NCBI GenBank assembly: GCA_947165295.1
Contig: CAMUZU010000011.1
Span: forward strand, 1 to 59,262
DNA from: an uncultured Selenomonadales bacterium
GTDB taxonomy: Bacteria; Bacillota; Negativicutes; Selenomonadales; Selenomonadaceae
Length of the DNA: 59,262 nucleotides
Direction of reading: 5' to 3'
Shown here: positions 24,726 through 35,593 of the stretch, one piece after another
How the letters are laid out: every line of letters begins with the position of its first letter
How positions within the stretch are numbered: position 1 is the first letter of the stretch
Translations under genes and position numbers: made by a program
Notes under the pieces: generated by a model
What the model was told of the DNA's origin: nothing
The model's input: only the letters and a program-made list of their open reading frames with translations
Databases searched by the model: none

Positions 24726-26381
24726 ATGAGAAGCGACATTGTCAAAAAAGGCGCGACACGTTGCGCACACAGAAGTTTGTTTCACGCCAACGGCTACGGC
24801 GTCGACGAACTCAGTCGCCCGCTTATCGGCGTGTGCAATTCCTTCAACGAAATAATTCCCGGTCACATGCATTTGAAGTCGATAACCGAAGCGGCGAAAC
24901 TCGGCGTCGCGGCGGCGGGCGGCACACCCGTCGAATTCCCCGCTATCGGCGTGTGCGACGGCATTGCAATGGGTCACACGGGCATGAAATATTCTTTGGC
25001 GAGCCGCGAACTGATTGCCGACTCAATCGAAGCGGTGACAATGGCAAGCGGTTTCGACGCGCTGATTTTAATCCCGAACTGCGACAAAGTCGTCCCGGGC
25101 ATGTTGATGGCGGCGGCACGTTTGAATATCCCGTCGATAATCGTAAGCGGCGGCCCCATGCTTGCGGGAAGATTTCACGGACGCGACATCAGCGTCAGTC
25201 AAGCGTTCGAGGCGGCGGGCAAATTCGCGGCGGGCAAAATGACTGCCGAAGAAATGACCGACCTTGAAGCGCACGCCTGCCCAAGTTGCGGCTCCTGCGC
25301 GGGACTGTTCACCGCAAACACGATGAATTGTCTGAGCGAAGCTTTGGGCATGGCACTTCCCGGCAACGGCACGATTCCCGCAGCGTACACGGGCGACAGA
25401 TTCATTTTGGCGAAACGTGCGGGCAAAGTCATCATGGACTTGCTTGACAAAAATATTTGCCCGCGTGACATCTTGACGCTTAAAGCTTTCGAGAACGCCA
25501 TAACCGTCGACATGGGTATCGGCGGCTCGTCGAATACTGTCCTGCATTTGACGGCGATTGCCAACGAATGCGGCATTAAAATTCCCGCGAACTTGTTTGA
25601 CGAAATTTCTGCGCGCACGCCGTATATTACGAAGCTCAGCCCCGCAGGTAAGCACCACATGCAAGACCTTGACGAAGCGGGCGGCATTAACGCGGTCATG
25701 CACGAACTGTCCAAGAAAAATCTGTTGCACCTCGACGCGGTGACCGTCACGGGCACACTCGGCGACAGAATCAAAGACGCGACGATTCAACGCGCCGACG
25801 TTATCCGCACGGTCGACAATCCGTATCGTGCGACGGGCGGCATTGCGATTCTTCACGGCAACTTGTGCCCCGATTGTGCGGTCGTCAAAGCCTCGGCGGT
25901 AAGCGAAGACATGCTCGTTTACAAAGGCGCGGCGAAGTGTTTCGACAGCGAAGAAACCGCGATTAACGCGATTATGGCGGGCGAAATTCACGACGGCGAC
26001 GTTGTTGTCATCCGCTACGAAGGCCCCAAAGGCGGCCCCGGCATGCAGGAAATGTTGAACCCGACGGCGGCTATCACGGGCGCGGGCTTGAAAGTCGGCT
26101 TGATTACCGACGGTCGTTTCAGCGGCGCAAGTCAAGGCGCGTGTATCGGTCACATTTCGCCCGAAGCAATGGACGGCGGCACGATTGCCCTTGTTCACGA
26201 CGGCGACATCATTTCGATTGACATCCCGAACCGCAAACTTGAACTTGAAGTTTCCGACGAAGAACTTGCCAAACGTCGCGCCGCGTGGACGAAGCCCGAA
26301 CCGAAAATCAAAACGGGTTACCTTGCGCGTTACGCCAAACTCACGACTTCGGCGTCGACGGGCGCGGTCTTGAAAGTTTGA
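24726..26381 (+). CDS. ilvD: Dihydroxy-acid dehydratase IlvD
   Basis: 551 residues. Fe-S ligands are in CDGIAMGH near residue 78 and in [17 protein letters not shown] near 185; [19 protein letters not shown] near 465 is the C-terminal signature. Dehydrates dihydroxyacids to the 2-keto precursors of valine, isoleucine and leucine. ATG with AAGGAGAG upstream. Other ilv genes are absent, but leuCD are at the far end of the window. murB follows after nine bases. Confidence 0.96.
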   Translation: MRSDIVKKGATRCAHRSLFHANGYGVDELSRPLIGVCNSFNEIIPGHMHLKSITEAAKLGVAAAGGTPVEFPAIGVCDGIAMGHTGMKYSLASRELIADSIEAVTMASGFDALILIPNCDKVVPGMLMAAARLNIPSIIVSGGPMLAGRFHGRDISVSQAFEAAGKFAAGKMTAEEMTDLEAHACPSCGSCAGLFTANTMNCLSEALGMALPGNGTIPAAYTGDRFILAKRAGKVIMDLLDKNICPRDILTLKAFENAITVDMGIGGSSNTVLHLTAIANECGIKIPANLFDEISARTPYITKLSPAGKHHMQDLDEAGGINAVMHELSKKNLLHLDAVTVTGTLGDRIKDATIQRADVIRTVDNPYRATGGIAILHGNLCPDCAVVKASAVSEDMLVYKGAAKCFDSEETAINAIMAGEIHDGDVVVIRYEGPKGGPGMQEMLNPTAAITGAGLKVGLITDGRFSGASQGACIGHISPEAMDGGTIALVHDGDIISIDIPNRKLELEVSDEELAKRRAAWTKPEPKIKTGYLARYAKLTTSASTGAVLKV

Positions 26382-26390
26382 GGTACCCGC

Positions 26391-27311
26391 ATGGATTGGG
26401 AAGAATCCTTCAAGTTTCGGCTGACGGAATTTCTGCGTGCGGAGCAATTCATCTTTAACGCGCCAATGAACGAACACACGACGTTTAAAATCGGCGGTGC
26501 GGCGGACGTTTTGATTTTCCCGTCAAGCGCGGACGACGTGTCGAAGATCTTCAAGCTCGTCGACGAATTCAAGTTGCCCTGCACGATTCTCGGCAACGGC
26601 TCGAACGTCCTTGTTCGCGACAAAGGAATTCGCGGCGCGGTCGTCAAGTTCACCGAAAAATTCTTCGGCGACATGCGTTGCGACGGTCAACGGCTCTTTG
26701 CATGCGCGGGTGCCAAGTTAAAAGACGTGTCGACATTCGCGGCGGAAAATTCGTTGACGGGCATGGAGTTTGCCTGCGGAATTCCCGGCAGTATCGGCGG
26801 CGCGATTTTCATGAACGCGGGCGCTTACGACGGCGAAATGAAAAACACGGTCGCCAGCGTCAAAGCCGTCAACCGCAGCGGTGAGTTAATCGAATTCACG
26901 GGCGCGAGTCTCGGACTCGGTTACCGTCACAGCAACTTTCAGGAAAACGGTTGCGCCATTTGCGAAGTCGAATTGATTCTTCAGCGCGGCAACGTCACCG
27001 ACATCAAAAACAAAATGGCGGACTTCACCGAACGGCGCGAAAGCAAACAGCCGCTCGACATGCCAAGCGCGGGCAGTACGTTCAAACGCCCGAAAGGTTA
27101 TTTCGCGGGCACGCTGATTGACAAAACCGGCTTGAAAGGCTTGCGCGTCGGCGGAGCAATGGTTTCCGAAAAACACGCGGGCTTCGTCGTCAACGTCGGC
27201 GGCGCGACGGCTTCGGATGTGCTGAACTTAATCGAAGAAGTCAAACGCAGAGTTTGCGAGGCTCACGGCGTCACGCTCATGCCCGAAGTTCGCATTATCG
27301 GAGAGGAGTGA
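26391..27311 (+). CDS. murB: UDP-N-acetylenolpyruvoylglucosamine reductase MurB
   Basis: 306 residues (type II MurB length). FAD-binding blocks HTTFKIGGAADVLIFP, GNGSNVLVRDKGIRG and GIPGSIGGAIFMNAGAYDGE, then SAGSTFKRP with the catalytic Ser near residue 226 and a C-terminal Glu in PEVRIIGE. NADPH-dependent step to UDP-MurNAc in peptidoglycan synthesis. Likely co-transcribed with ilvD and the glycosyltransferase (gaps of nine and four bases). Confidence 0.96.
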   Translation: MDWEESFKFRLTEFLRAEQFIFNAPMNEHTTFKIGGAADVLIFPSSADDVSKIFKLVDEFKLPCTILGNGSNVLVRDKGIRGAVVKFTEKFFGDMRCDGQRLFACAGAKLKDVSTFAAENSLTGMEFACGIPGSIGGAIFMNAGAYDGEMKNTVASVKAVNRSGELIEFTGASLGLGYRHSNFQENGCAICEVELILQRGNVTDIKNKMADFTERRESKQPLDMPSAGSTFKRPKGYFAGTLIDKTGLKGLRVGGAMVSEKHAGFVVNVGGATASDVLNLIEEVKRRVCEAHGVTLMPEVRIIGEE

Positions 27312-27315
27312 TTTA

Positions 27316-28440
27316 ATGGTTAAAAACAAAAATCGACGGCGAGAACTTAATCCGTCACCGAAAACGAATTTCGCAACCGTCACCGAGAAAATCCCGCTCG
27401 TCAGCGTGATCATTCCCGTGTTCAACGCGGAAAAATTTCTTCCGCAAACGCTCGAAAGTTTGCTTTGCCAGACAATGACGGATTTTGAAGTTATCGCGGT
27501 GGACGATTGCTCAACCGACAATTCAATCGCAGTCCTCGAAAGTTTCGTGCCAAAACTGCTTAGGGAGGGGGTGAAATTGCACGTTGTCAAGCTTGCGACA
27601 AACATCGGCACACCCGCCGTCCCGCGCAACATCGGCATTAACTTTGCACGCGGAAAATATATCGCCTTCCTCGACAGCGACGACCTGTATACGAAGAGCG
27701 CGCTTGAAGAGCTGTCGACGCTTGCCGAAGAATTTCAAGCCGACATCATCAACGCGACGGACTTTTTTTGTTTCAAAGAAACACAAGCCAACGCGACGAC
27801 CGCAGAGTTGTTGACCATGAATCACCGCGTCATAACCTGCCGAAAACCCGGTGCGCCTAAAGTAAATCTGGTCGGCATTGTGCCCGAAGACATGGTTGAG
27901 CGCGCCAAACTTTGGCTCAACGACGACATTCACTGGGCGACGTGTGCGACCTTCTGCCGCAGAGATTTCTTGACCGTCAACGACATCAGATTTCCCGTCA
28001 TGAAAATTTCGGAAGACCAAATTTTTAATTTCGCGTGCCTGTGTCGGGCGAAGAAATATCTTCACTCGCCGAACGTCACTTACATTTGCAGAGAGCGCGC
28101 CGATTCGCTCTCTCGTGCCTACGAAGATTCGGACAAATATTTTCACAAGTGGCTGAGCAATTTGACCATCGGGTTCAGGGAGTTTGCCGCGTTCATGGAC
28201 GGGCTTGACTTCTTCCGCGAACACGTCGATTATCGTTGCGCCGTGCTCGACTGGTATTTCAACAGGATGATTAAAGACGCTCGGCAGTTGTCGGCGGCTT
28301 ACGCGCAAGTTCATCCCGCGCTGTTGAATCAATTCGTCGAAAAAGAATTCTCGTCGGACGACGCGGCTTTGACGGCTTACCTGTTTAATGTCGTCAACCT
28401 TCAGCGGCTCGAACTTGCGCAAAAGTTTCACAAGCAGTAA
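27316..28440 (+). CDS. Family 2 glycosyltransferase
   Basis: 374 residues. A GT-A domain: [20 protein letters not shown] near 28-46, DDCSTDNS near 68 and FLDSDDLY near 117, the metal-binding DxD. A basic N-terminal 20 residues precede the domain; the C-terminal part (about 230-374) is not recognised. No membrane segment, so a cytosolic or peripheral enzyme decorating a surface glycan or teichuronate-like polymer is inferred. GGAGAGGAG site before the ATG; trpD follows after 13 bases. Confidence 0.88.
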   Translation: MVKNKNRRRELNPSPKTNFATVTEKIPLVSVIIPVFNAEKFLPQTLESLLCQTMTDFEVIAVDDCSTDNSIAVLESFVPKLLREGVKLHVVKLATNIGTPAVPRNIGINFARGKYIAFLDSDDLYTKSALEELSTLAEEFQADIINATDFFCFKETQANATTAELLTMNHRVITCRKPGAPKVNLVGIVPEDMVERAKLWLNDDIHWATCATFCRRDFLTVNDIRFPVMKISEDQIFNFACLCRAKKYLHSPNVTYICRERADSLSRAYEDSDKYFHKWLSNLTIGFREFAAFMDGLDFFREHVDYRCAVLDWYFNRMIKDARQLSAAYAQVHPALLNQFVEKEFSSDDAALTAYLFNVVNLQRLELAQKFHKQ

Positions 28441-28453
28441 AGGAGTTTCAACC

Positions 28454-29470
28454 ATGATTAAAGACGCCATCGTTAAAATCGTCAACAAGTACGACTTGAC
28501 TTACGACGAGGCATTTGCCGTCATGAACGAGATTATGAGCGGCGAAACTTCCGCGACGCAAAACGCGGCGTTTCTGTCTGCCCTGTCGACGAAGAGTGCG
28601 GGCGCGGAAACAACCGACGAAATTGCGGGCTGCGCGGCGGCAATGCGTGCACATGCAACCAAAGTCGAAACGGGCTTTGACGTGTTCGAGATTGTCGGAA
28701 CCGGCGGCGACAATTCCCAAAGCTTCAACATTTCGACGACGGCGGCTTTAATCGCGGCGGCGGGCGGCATGAAGGTCGCCAAACACGGCAACCGTGCGGC
28801 TTCGTCCAAATGCGGCGCGGCGGATTGTCTTGAGGCTTTGGGCGTCGACATCAATCAATCGCCCGACAAGTGCGTCGAACTTCTGCGCGACGTGGGAATT
28901 TGTTTCTTCTTCGCGCAGAAATATCACGCGTCGATGAAATATGTCGGCGCCATTCGTCGCGAACTGGGCTTCCGCACGGTCTTTAACATCTTGGGACCTT
29001 TGACGAATCCCGGCAAACCGTCGCGGCAAATTCTCGGCGTGTACGCGGAATATCTCGTTGCCCCGCTCGCGCAGGTTTTAATCAGTCTCGGCGTCAAACG
29101 CGGCATGGTCGTTTACGGTCGCGATAAGCTTGACGAAATTTCTTTGAGCGCGCCGACTTCAATCTGTGAAATTAACGACGGCTGGGTCAAAAATTTTGTC
29201 GTCACGCCTGAAGAATTCGGCTTCGCTCGTTGCACGCGGGAAGATTTGCGCGGCGGCGATCCGTCGGAAAATGCGGCGATTACTCGTGCGATTCTTCAAG
29301 GCGAACGCGGTCACAAACGCAATGCCGTCTTGCTTAACGCGGGCGCGGCTCTTTACGTCGGCGGCAAGGCGGACACGTTTAAATCGGGCGTCGAACTTGC
29401 GGCTCAGCTTATCGACAGCGGCAAGGCTTTGGCGACGTTGAACAAATTCGTCGAGGCGTCGCAGTCATGA
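28454..29470 (+). CDS. trpD: Anthranilate phosphoribosyltransferase TrpD
   Basis: 338 residues. [14 protein letters not shown] near residue 77 binds [25 protein letters not shown] and [10 protein letters not shown] are family blocks. Transfers phosphoribose to anthranilate. Start at ATG with AAAGGAG eight bases upstream; an upstream in-frame ATG lies inside the glycosyltransferase and lacks a site. First of trpD-C-F-B-A; trpE and trpG are absent here. ATGA overlap with trpC. Confidence 0.95.
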   Translation: MIKDAIVKIVNKYDLTYDEAFAVMNEIMSGETSATQNAAFLSALSTKSAGAETTDEIAGCAAAMRAHATKVETGFDVFEIVGTGGDNSQSFNISTTAALIAAAGGMKVAKHGNRAASSKCGAADCLEALGVDINQSPDKCVELLRDVGICFFFAQKYHASMKYVGAIRRELGFRTVFNILGPLTNPGKPSRQILGVYAEYLVAPLAQVLISLGVKRGMVVYGRDKLDEISLSAPTSICEINDGWVKNFVVTPEEFGFARCTREDLRGGDPSENAAITRAILQGERGHKRNAVLLNAGAALYVGGKADTFKSGVELAAQLIDSGKALATLNKFVEASQS

Positions 29471-30252
29471 ACATCCTGCAAGAAATTGCCGAAACCGCCC
29501 GAATTCGCGTCGCGGGTTACAAAGCCGTCATCTCCGCCGACGAAGTCAAAGATTGGGCGTCGAGTTTGCCCCGTAAAAATTTTCCGTTTGAAGTCGCGCT
29601 CAAGAAACCGTGGCTGTCGTTCATCTGCGAATGCAAGAAGGCTTCACCGTCGAAAGGTTTGATTGCCGAAAATTTCCCGCACGTCGACATTGCCAAAGCT
29701 TACGAGTCGGCGGGCGCGGACGCAATTTCAGTTTTGACGGAGCCGAATTACTTTTTGGGCGACGACAAGTTTCTCGCCGAAATTGCCGACGAAGTTTCAA
29801 TTCCGTGTCTGCGGAAAGATTTCGTCGTCGATGAGTACATGATTTATCAGGCGAAAATTTTGGGCGCGGACGCCGTGCTGTTAATCTGCGCGATTCTTGA
29901 CGACGTTCAGCTGAAAAGTTTTATCGCGACGTGCGACGAACTCGGTTTGAGCGCGCTGGTCGAGGCTCACGACGCGGACGAAATTCGACGGGCTTTGAAC
30001 TGCGGGGCGCGTGTTATCGGCGTCAACAACCGCAACTTGAAAAATTTTTCCGTCGACATGGACAACGCCGCCAAACTTCGCGAACTCGTTCCGCCCGAAA
30101 AAATTTTCGTCTCGGAAAGCGGCGTGCAAACTTCCAACGACGTGAAAAAAATTCGTGCGCTCGGTGCCGACGCGGTGTTAATCGGCGAAGTTTTGATGCG
30201 TGCCGTCGACAAAAAATCCAAGCTTGACGAATTGCGCGGTGACGGCTCATGA
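29467..30252 (+). CDS. trpC: Indole-3-glycerol-phosphate synthase TrpC
   Basis: 261 residues. [13 protein letters not shown] near 53-65 contains the catalytic Lys region; [28 protein letters not shown] and GVNNRNL are family blocks, and SESGV near the end binds phosphate. Closes the indole ring from CdRP. Overlaps trpD and trpF by four bases each (ATGA), indicating translational coupling. Confidence 0.96.
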   Translation: MNILQEIAETARIRVAGYKAVISADEVKDWASSLPRKNFPFEVALKKPWLSFICECKKASPSKGLIAENFPHVDIAKAYESAGADAISVLTEPNYFLGDDKFLAEIADEVSIPCLRKDFVVDEYMIYQAKILGADAVLLICAILDDVQLKSFIATCDELGLSALVEAHDADEIRRALNCGARVIGVNNRNLKNFSVDMDNAAKLRELVPPEKIFVSESGVQTSNDVKKIRALGADAVLIGEVLMRAVDKKSKLDELRGDGS

Positions 30253-30848
30253 CCCGCATTAAATTTTGCGGACTGCGCACGCTCGACGACATTGCCGCCG
30301 CGAATCAACTGTTGCCCGAATACGTCGGCTTCGTCTTCGCGCCGAAAAGTAAACGTTGCGTCACGGTCGACACTGCCGAAAAACTTCGCGCTTCACTGTC
30401 GAAGAAAATTCAAGCGGTTGGCGTCTTCGTCAACGAAAACTTTCAAACCGTCGGCGAACTTTTGAACGCGGGCATAATCGACGCGGCTCAACTTCACGGC
30501 GACGAAACCGAAGATTATATCCGAAGTTTGCGAACCGTCACCGACAAGCCGATAATCAAGGCGTTTCGCGTCGACAGGCTTGCGGACACGTCGGCGGATT
30601 TTGTTTTGATTGACGCGGGAGCGGGCGACGGTCGAACTTTCGATTGGCGGCTGTTGACGAACTTCAAGCGCGAATTTTTTCTTGCGGGCGGACTCACTGT
30701 CGACAACGTGGCGGAGGCGATTGAATTTTTGCAACCGTTCGCCGTCGACGTAAGCAGCGGCATTGAAACCGACGGTCGCAAAGACTTCGACAAGATGAAC
30801 GCCTTCGCAAACGTTGTTCGCAAACGAAAACCCGGCCGTCATGGATGA
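30249..30848 (+). CDS. trpF: Phosphoribosylanthranilate isomerase TrpF
   Basis: 199 residues. [11 protein letters not shown] at 4-14 has the catalytic Cys, QLHGDE and LIDAG follow, and [10 protein letters not shown] binds phosphate. Amadori rearrangement of PRA to CdRP. The last five residues (PGRHG) and the stop codon are encoded by hairpin 1 of three-hairpin repeat copy e; the family would be expected to end near VVRKRK. The fold should be unaffected. Confidence 0.95.
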   Translation: MTRIKFCGLRTLDDIAAANQLLPEYVGFVFAPKSKRCVTVDTAEKLRASLSKKIQAVGVFVNENFQTVGELLNAGIIDAAQLHGDETEDYIRSLRTVTDKPIIKAFRVDRLADTSADFVLIDAGAGDGRTFDWRLLTNFKREFFLAGGLTVDNVAEAIEFLQPFAVDVSSGIETDGRKDFDKMNAFANVVRKRKPGRHG

Positions 30849-30935
30849 CGGCCGCAATCGCTTGCGCGTGATACATGACGTATCACAGCAAGCGCAGTTT
30901 CTTTGGTTACTTTCTTTGCTGCCAAAGAAAGTAAC
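30832..30935 (+). repeat. Three-hairpin repeat, copy e, inside the trp operon
   Basis: Hairpin 1 at 30834-30853 overlaps the trpF stop codon, hairpin 2 at 30859-30894 (GTGATACA-TGACG-TATCAC variant loop), hairpin 3 at 30906-30935. Lies between trpF and trpB. Flanks show no clear direct repeat. Confidence 0.9.
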
Positions 30936-30978
30936 GCAACACGCAACCTTCGCCTGTGCAGTAAGGAAGGAATTTTTT

Positions 30979-32169
30979 ATGACGAATCAACACGGACGCT
31001 TCGGCGTTTACGGCGGGCAATACATCCCCGAAACGCTCATGAACGCGGTTATCGAACTGGAGGCGGCTTACAATCGCTTCAAGGACGACGCGGACTTCAA
31101 TCGCGAACTCGACGCGCTGTTTCAAAATTACGCGGGACGGCCATCGCTTTTGTATTTCGCCAAACAGATGACAAACGACCTCGGCGGCGCGAAAATTTAT
31201 CTCAAGCGCGAAGACCTCAATCACACCGGTTCCCACAAAATCAACAACGTGCTCGGTCAAGCTTTGCTCGCCAAAAAGATGGGCAAAACTCGGTTGATTG
31301 CCGAAACGGGCGCGGGTCAACACGGCGTCGCAACTGCCACTGCCGCCGCTCTGCTGAAGATGTCGTGCGTCGTGTTCATGGGCGTCGAAGACACACGCCG
31401 TCAAGCTTTGAACGTCTACCGCATGAAACTTCTCGGCGCGGAAGTTGTCCCCGTCGAAAGCGGCACGGGCACGCTTAAAGACGCGGTCAGCGAAACTTTC
31501 CGCGAATGGACTGCGCGAATTGCCGACACGCATTATTGTCTCGGTTCAGTCATGGGGCCTCACCCGTTCCCGACGATTGTTCGCGATTTTCAAGCCGTCA
31601 TCTCCCGCGAAATTAAAGCTCAAATTCTCGAACGCGAAGGCCGACTGCCCGACGCGGTCATTGCATGTTGCGGCGGCGGATCGAATTCAATCGGCACGTT
31701 TTATAATTTCATTGGCGACGAATCGGTTCAACTTATCGGCTGTGAAGCGGCGGGACGCGGCGTCGACACCTTTGAAACTGCCGCGACGATTGCCACGGGA
31801 CGCACGGGAATTTTCCACGGAATGAAGTCGCTGTTCTGCCAGGACGCTTACGGTCAAATTGCGCCCGTGTATTCGATTTCGGCGGGACTGGATTATCCCG
31901 GTATCGGCCCCGAACACGCGTGGCTCCACGACATCGGTCGCGCTCAATACGTCCCGATAACCGACGCGGAGGCCGTCGACGCCTTTGAATATCTGTCGCG
32001 CACGGAAGGAATTATTCCCGCGATTGAATCAGCGCACGCCGTCGCTTACGCAATGAAAATCGCGCCGACAATGTCCCGCGATAAAATTATCGTCGTCACG
32101 TTGAGCGGTCGCGGCGACAAAGATTGCGCAAGCGTTGCCCGCTACAGAGGAGAAACGATTGATGAGTAA
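30979..32169 (+). CDS. trpB: Tryptophan synthase beta chain TrpB
   Basis: 396 residues. [10 protein letters not shown] near residue 83 holds the PLP lysine; [16 protein letters not shown] and CGGGSNSIG (PLP phosphate) are standard. Condenses indole with serine. ATG with AGGAAGG eight bases upstream. Separated from trpF by the repeat element, so trpBA may be expressed or processed separately from trpDCF. Overlaps trpA by eight bases. Confidence 0.97.
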   Translation: MTNQHGRFGVYGGQYIPETLMNAVIELEAAYNRFKDDADFNRELDALFQNYAGRPSLLYFAKQMTNDLGGAKIYLKREDLNHTGSHKINNVLGQALLAKKMGKTRLIAETGAGQHGVATATAAALLKMSCVVFMGVEDTRRQALNVYRMKLLGAEVVPVESGTGTLKDAVSETFREWTARIADTHYCLGSVMGPHPFPTIVRDFQAVISREIKAQILEREGRLPDAVIACCGGGSNSIGTFYNFIGDESVQLIGCEAAGRGVDTFETAATIATGRTGIFHGMKSLFCQDAYGQIAPVYSISAGLDYPGIGPEHAWLHDIGRAQYVPITDAEAVDAFEYLSRTEGIIPAIESAHAVAYAMKIAPTMSRDKIIVVTLSGRGDKDCASVARYRGETIDE

Positions 32170-32932
32170 AATTTCCGAAGCGTTCGCCCGCGGCAAGGCG
32201 TTCATACCGTTTATCACGTGCGGTGACCCGAATCTTGAAACGACGGCGAAAGTCGTTCGTGCGGCCGTCGACAACGGCGCGGATCTCGTCGAACTCGGCA
32301 TACCGTTTTCAGACCCGACGGCTGAAGGCGTCGTGATTCAAGCGGCGAATTTGCGTGCACTGCAAGGCGGCGTCACCACCGATAAAATTTTCGACCTCGT
32401 GCGTGACCTGCGTGTCGACGTGAAAGTTCCGTTCGTCTTCATGACTTATGCGAATGTCGTTTATTCTTACGGCGCGGAAAAATTTTTCGCCAACTGTCAA
32501 AGGCTCGGCGTCGACGGAATAATTTTGCCCGATGTGCCGTTTGAGGAGAAAGGCGAATTCCTGTCGACGTGTCGAAAGTTCGGCGTCGATTTGATTTCGA
32601 TGATTGCCCCGACGTCCGAACAACGCATTGCAATGATTGCTCGCGAAGCCGAAGGTTTCGTTTACGTCGTGTCAAGTCTCGGCGTGACGGGCGTGCGCAG
32701 TGAAATTAAGACCGACCTTGCGTCGATTGTCGCGGCGATTCGGGCGAACACGAAAATTCCTTGCGCGATTGGTTTCGGCATTTCGACACCCGCGCAGGCT
32801 CAGGCAATGGCTCGAATTTCCGACGGCGCGATTGTCGGCTCGGCGATAATCAAGATTCTTGCGGCACACGGCACGAACTCCGCAGAATTCGTCGGCGCTT
32901 ACGTCCGCGAAATGAAAGACGCGTTGCTTTGA
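32162..32932 (+). CDS. trpA: Tryptophan synthase alpha chain TrpA
   Basis: 256 residues. [12 protein letters not shown] near the start, [20 protein letters not shown] with the catalytic Glu and Asp, and [10 protein letters not shown] and [10 protein letters not shown] in the phosphate site. Cleaves indole-3-glycerol phosphate. ATG with GAGGAG about 10 bases upstream inside trpB. Three-hairpin copy f starts two bases after the TGA. Confidence 0.96.
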   Translation: MSKISEAFARGKAFIPFITCGDPNLETTAKVVRAAVDNGADLVELGIPFSDPTAEGVVIQAANLRALQGGVTTDKIFDLVRDLRVDVKVPFVFMTYANVVYSYGAEKFFANCQRLGVDGIILPDVPFEEKGEFLSTCRKFGVDLISMIAPTSEQRIAMIAREAEGFVYVVSSLGVTGVRSEIKTDLASIVAAIRANTKIPCAIGFGISTPAQAQAMARISDGAIVGSAIIKILAAHGTNSAEFVGAYVREMKDALL

Positions 32933-32934
32933 AT

Positions 32935-33040
32935 GTTACTTTCTTTTGACAGCAAAAGAAAGTAACCAAAGAAAACTGCGCTTGCTGTGATACATCCTGT
33001 ATCACGCGCAAGCGGAATGGCCGTCATCCATGACGGCCGG
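32935..33040 (-). repeat. Three-hairpin repeat, copy f (inverted)
   Basis: Hairpin 3 at 32935-32966 (loop ACAG), hairpin 2 at 32979-33014, hairpin 1 at 33019-33038. Same orientation as copy c and, like it, hairpin 3 directly follows a stop codon. Downstream bases AATTTACCGTTGCGC match those after copy a and c. Confidence 0.9.
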
Positions 33041-33089
33041 AATTTACCGTTGCGCTTCAAACTTGTCCCTTGCAAAGGAGGCTTGACGT

Positions 33090-34121
33090 ATGTTCAAAAA
33101 ATTTTTCGCGGTTGCAATGCTCGTTGCGGCTGTGCTCGTGACGGGTTGCGGCGGCTCGACAGGCGGCAACAAACCCGACGACTCGCCCGACAAGAAGAAG
33201 TCCGCCAACACGCTGGTGATTTACACGTCCATGAAAGAATCGCTTATCGGCGGCATCGTCGAAGGTTTCAAAGCGAAACACCCCGACATCGACGTCGATT
33301 GGCAGTCCGCCGGCGCGGGCAAAATCATGGCGAAACTCGAAGCCGAACGTCAAAGCGGTCACCTCATGGCGGACATCATTTGGACAAGCGAAGTGCCCGA
33401 CTTTTACCAGATGAAGAACGACGGCTTGCTCGAAAAGTACACGCCCGCGGGTTTTGACGAACTGCTGAATCCCTTCGACGATTACGACGGCTCGTTTACT
33501 GCAGCTCGTTTGGGCACGCTCGGAATTGTCATAAACACCGACAAGGTCAAAACTCCGCCCGCGAATTGGGAAGCGATTGCCACCGACGCGACGTACAAAA
33601 ATTCGTTCGGCATTGCTGACCCCGCACTTTCGGGCACGGCCTTTATGAGTATCGCGCTTTTGGAAAAGCAATTCGGTTGGGATTACATTGTCCGCTTGCA
33701 CGACAACGGCGCGTCGAAGTCCAAAGGCTCAGGCCGCGTGGTTGACGACACCGCCGACGGGATTTTGAACGCGTGCCTCGGCGTCGATTACATTACCGCC
33801 GTCAAAATCGACAAGGGCGCGCCGCTCAAGATGGTTTATCCGCACGAATTGTTGATGGTGCCCAGTCCCGTCGCGATTTTCAAGGACGCCGAACACAAGG
33901 ACGCCGCAAAAAAATTCGTCGATTATCTCATGTCGCAGGAAGCCCAGCAGAAAGTTGCCGAAGCGGGAACCGTGCCCGTGCGCCGCGACGTGACCTTACC
34001 CGAAAAGTACAACCTGCCCAAGCCCGAAGACGCGCTTGCCAACGGCATCAAAATCAATTACAGCGAAGTTCTTGCCAACAAGGACGAAACAGTTCGCAAG
34101 TTCTCGAATCTGTTCAAGTGA
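33090..34121 (+). CDS. ABC transporter substrate-binding lipoprotein (Fe3+/AfuA-FbpA-like)
   Basis: 343 residues. Lipoprotein signal with lipobox VTGC-G near residue 20, then LVIYTSMKESLIGGIVEGF, typical of the iron(III)/spermidine-putrescine/phosphonate-type family 1 binding proteins; ADIIWTSEVPDFYQMKNDG and YVPHELLMVPSPVAI-like segments follow. The ligand is not clear. No permease or ATPase gene is adjacent. AAAGGAGG nine bases before the ATG, own terminator after. Confidence 0.88.
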   Translation: MFKKFFAVAMLVAAVLVTGCGGSTGGNKPDDSPDKKKSANTLVIYTSMKESLIGGIVEGFKAKHPDIDVDWQSAGAGKIMAKLEAERQSGHLMADIIWTSEVPDFYQMKNDGLLEKYTPAGFDELLNPFDDYDGSFTAARLGTLGIVINTDKVKTPPANWEAIATDATYKNSFGIADPALSGTAFMSIALLEKQFGWDYIVRLHDNGASKSKGSGRVVDDTADGILNACLGVDYITAVKIDKGAPLKMVYPHELLMVPSPVAIFKDAEHKDAAKKFVDYLMSQEAQQKVAEAGTVPVRRDVTLPEKYNLPKPEDALANGIKINYSEVLANKDETVRKFSNLFK

Positions 34122-34131
34122 AAGCGTTTGA

Positions 34132-34161
34132 CCGTCGCGAAAAATCTGCGGCGGTTTTTTT
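34132..34161 (+). terminator. Terminator after the substrate-binding protein
   Basis: CCGTCGC/GCGGCGG stem, nine-base loop, seven T. The next gene's ribosome site begins immediately afterwards. Confidence 0.85.
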
Positions 34162-34175
34162 GTGGAGGAAACATC

Positions 34176-34895
34176 ATGGACAGTAAGATTGCCGCGCTCG
34201 TCAAGCTGAACACGTCGCCCGTCGCCGTCGTTCAAGCCGACGCGTGCCCCGAAAAAGTTTTGCGCTTCAAGCCCGGTCAACGCGGTTGCGTCATTGCAAG
34301 TTTGGTCGCCGCCGCGCACGGGAAGGTTGCCGCGTTCACCGCCGAAACGACGCCTTGCCTCGGTGGACGTGCGGGACTCGGCTTCGCGAAGTATCCGCTC
34401 GGTTGGATTGAATATTTTCTGTCGACGGGTTCGCCGACGGTTGAACGCTGCGAACGTTACAAAAAAACTCCCGACGCGGCGCGGAACTTTATCTGCAACG
34501 TGTCCAACGCTTTAATCGAGAGTTTGTCTGCGCGGAAGAAATTTCTGCTGTTCAAGCCGCTTGAAACTGTCGACGACGAAACGCCCGACGTTGTGATTTT
34601 CTTCGTGAACGCCGATCAACTGTCGGGGCTGGTCACTTTGGCGAATTTCGATTCGGCGGGCAATGACGGCGTGAAACTTTTGTTCGGAGCGGGTTGCGCG
34701 CAAGTCGTGTTGTATCCGTTCGTCGAGAAAAAAATTTGCTTCGTCGGACTTACCGACCCGTCGGCGCGGAAGTTCGTCGACAAAAACTTGTTGGCGATGA
34801 GCATGTCTTACGAACGTTTCGTTGAGCTTGAGGCCGTCGCGCACGAAAGTTTTTTGTCGGCGGACGCGTGGCGGAAAATTTCTGCGCGGCTTTGA
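34176..34895 (+). CDS. DUF169 family protein
   Basis: 239 residues. AVVQADACPEKVLRFKPGQRGCVIASLVAAAHGKVAAF is the DUF169 pattern (given here in two parts: AVVQADACPEKV and RFKPGQRGCVIAS), with CLGGRAGLGF following. Function of the family is unknown; several conserved cysteines suggest metal or cluster binding. GGAGGAA eight bases before the ATG. Because a terminator precedes it by 15 bases, it may be read through or use an unseen promoter. Confidence 0.82.
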   Translation: MDSKIAALVKLNTSPVAVVQADACPEKVLRFKPGQRGCVIASLVAAAHGKVAAFTAETTPCLGGRAGLGFAKYPLGWIEYFLSTGSPTVERCERYKKTPDAARNFICNVSNALIESLSARKKFLLFKPLETVDDETPDVVIFFVNADQLSGLVTLANFDSAGNDGVKLLFGAGCAQVVLYPFVEKKICFVGLTDPSARKFVDKNLLAMSMSYERFVELEAVAHESFLSADAWRKISARL

Positions 34896-34900
34896 GCAAC

Positions 34901-34931
34901 AAAAAATCCCCGACCGTCGTCGAGGATTTTT
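34901..34931. terminator. Bidirectional terminator between DUF169 and carD
   Basis: AAAAATCC-C-CGAC paired with GTCG-A-GGATTTTT around a four-base loop, giving T-runs on both strands for the two convergent genes. Confidence 0.85.
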
Positions 34932-34941
34932 GTCGCGAAGT

Positions 34942-35439
34942 TCATGACGCTTCTTCCGTCGGAATGTCAATCAGCTTGTCGACCCAAGCGGTTGTTTCTT
35001 CGGGCGACGTGCCGCGTGCGTAAACCAGTTCGCTAATCAAAATTTGCCGCGACAGTTCCAAAAGCCGACGTTCGCCGCTGGAGATTTTGCGCTTGCTGTT
35101 TTGCCGCGAAAGATTTCTTGCCACCGACGCCGCGTCCAAAATGTTGCCCGTCTTGAGCCGTTCAAGGTTCGTGTGATAACGTTTATTCCAACTGCCCTGC
35201 AACTGTTCGGTCTCCGCCTGCAGGACTTCGACGACATCTTTAACTTGTTCGGAACTGATTATGTCGCGCAAGCCGGCTTCTTCGACCTTGTCGACAGGCA
35301 GCATGACCTTCATGTCGCCCATCGGCAGGCGGAAGATGAAGTACGAATTTTTGACGCCGCCGACCTCGTTCTCCTCCACGCCCGTGATTTCGCCGGCACC
35401 GTGCATGGGGTAAACAACTCTGTCACCGATTTTCAGCAA
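34942..35439 (-). CDS. carD: CarD/CdnL family RNA-polymerase-binding regulator
   Basis: 165 residues. The N-terminal RID (MLKIGDRVVYPMHGAGEITGVE is split: GDRVVYPMHGAGEITG) is the CarD/TRCF Tudor-like domain that binds the RNAP beta subunit; the C-terminal helical part (about 70-165) resembles CdnL. Stabilises open complexes at rRNA and other promoters in relatives. TTG start with GGAGGTGG nine bases upstream. Single gene with a shared terminator. Confidence 0.92.
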   Translation of the reverse strand: MLKIGDRVVYPMHGAGEITGVEENEVGGVKNSYFIFRLPMGDMKVMLPVDKVEEAGLRDIISSEQVKDVVEVLQAETEQLQGSWNKRYHTNLERLKTGNILDAASVARNLSRQNSKRKISSGERRLLELSRQILISELVYARGTSPEETTAWVDKLIDIPTEEAS

Positions 35440-35544
35440 CTCATGCCACCTCCCGAAAAAATTTTTCGTTCACAGTGTAACACAAACGCCCGTGTCAAAG
35501 CAAACGCGGCGGCAAAAATATTTCTGCACGCACGCAAACTTTTC

Positions 35545-35553
35545 TGTTATAAT
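35545..35553 (+). promoter_or_regulatory. Extended -10 promoter for lysA
   Basis: TGT-TATAAT, 40 bases before the lysA ATG. No good -35, which is common for extended -10 promoters. Confidence 0.6.
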
Positions 35554-35593
35554 CGGCGGTAACAAACGTTACAGAAATTTCGGAGGAACTTTA

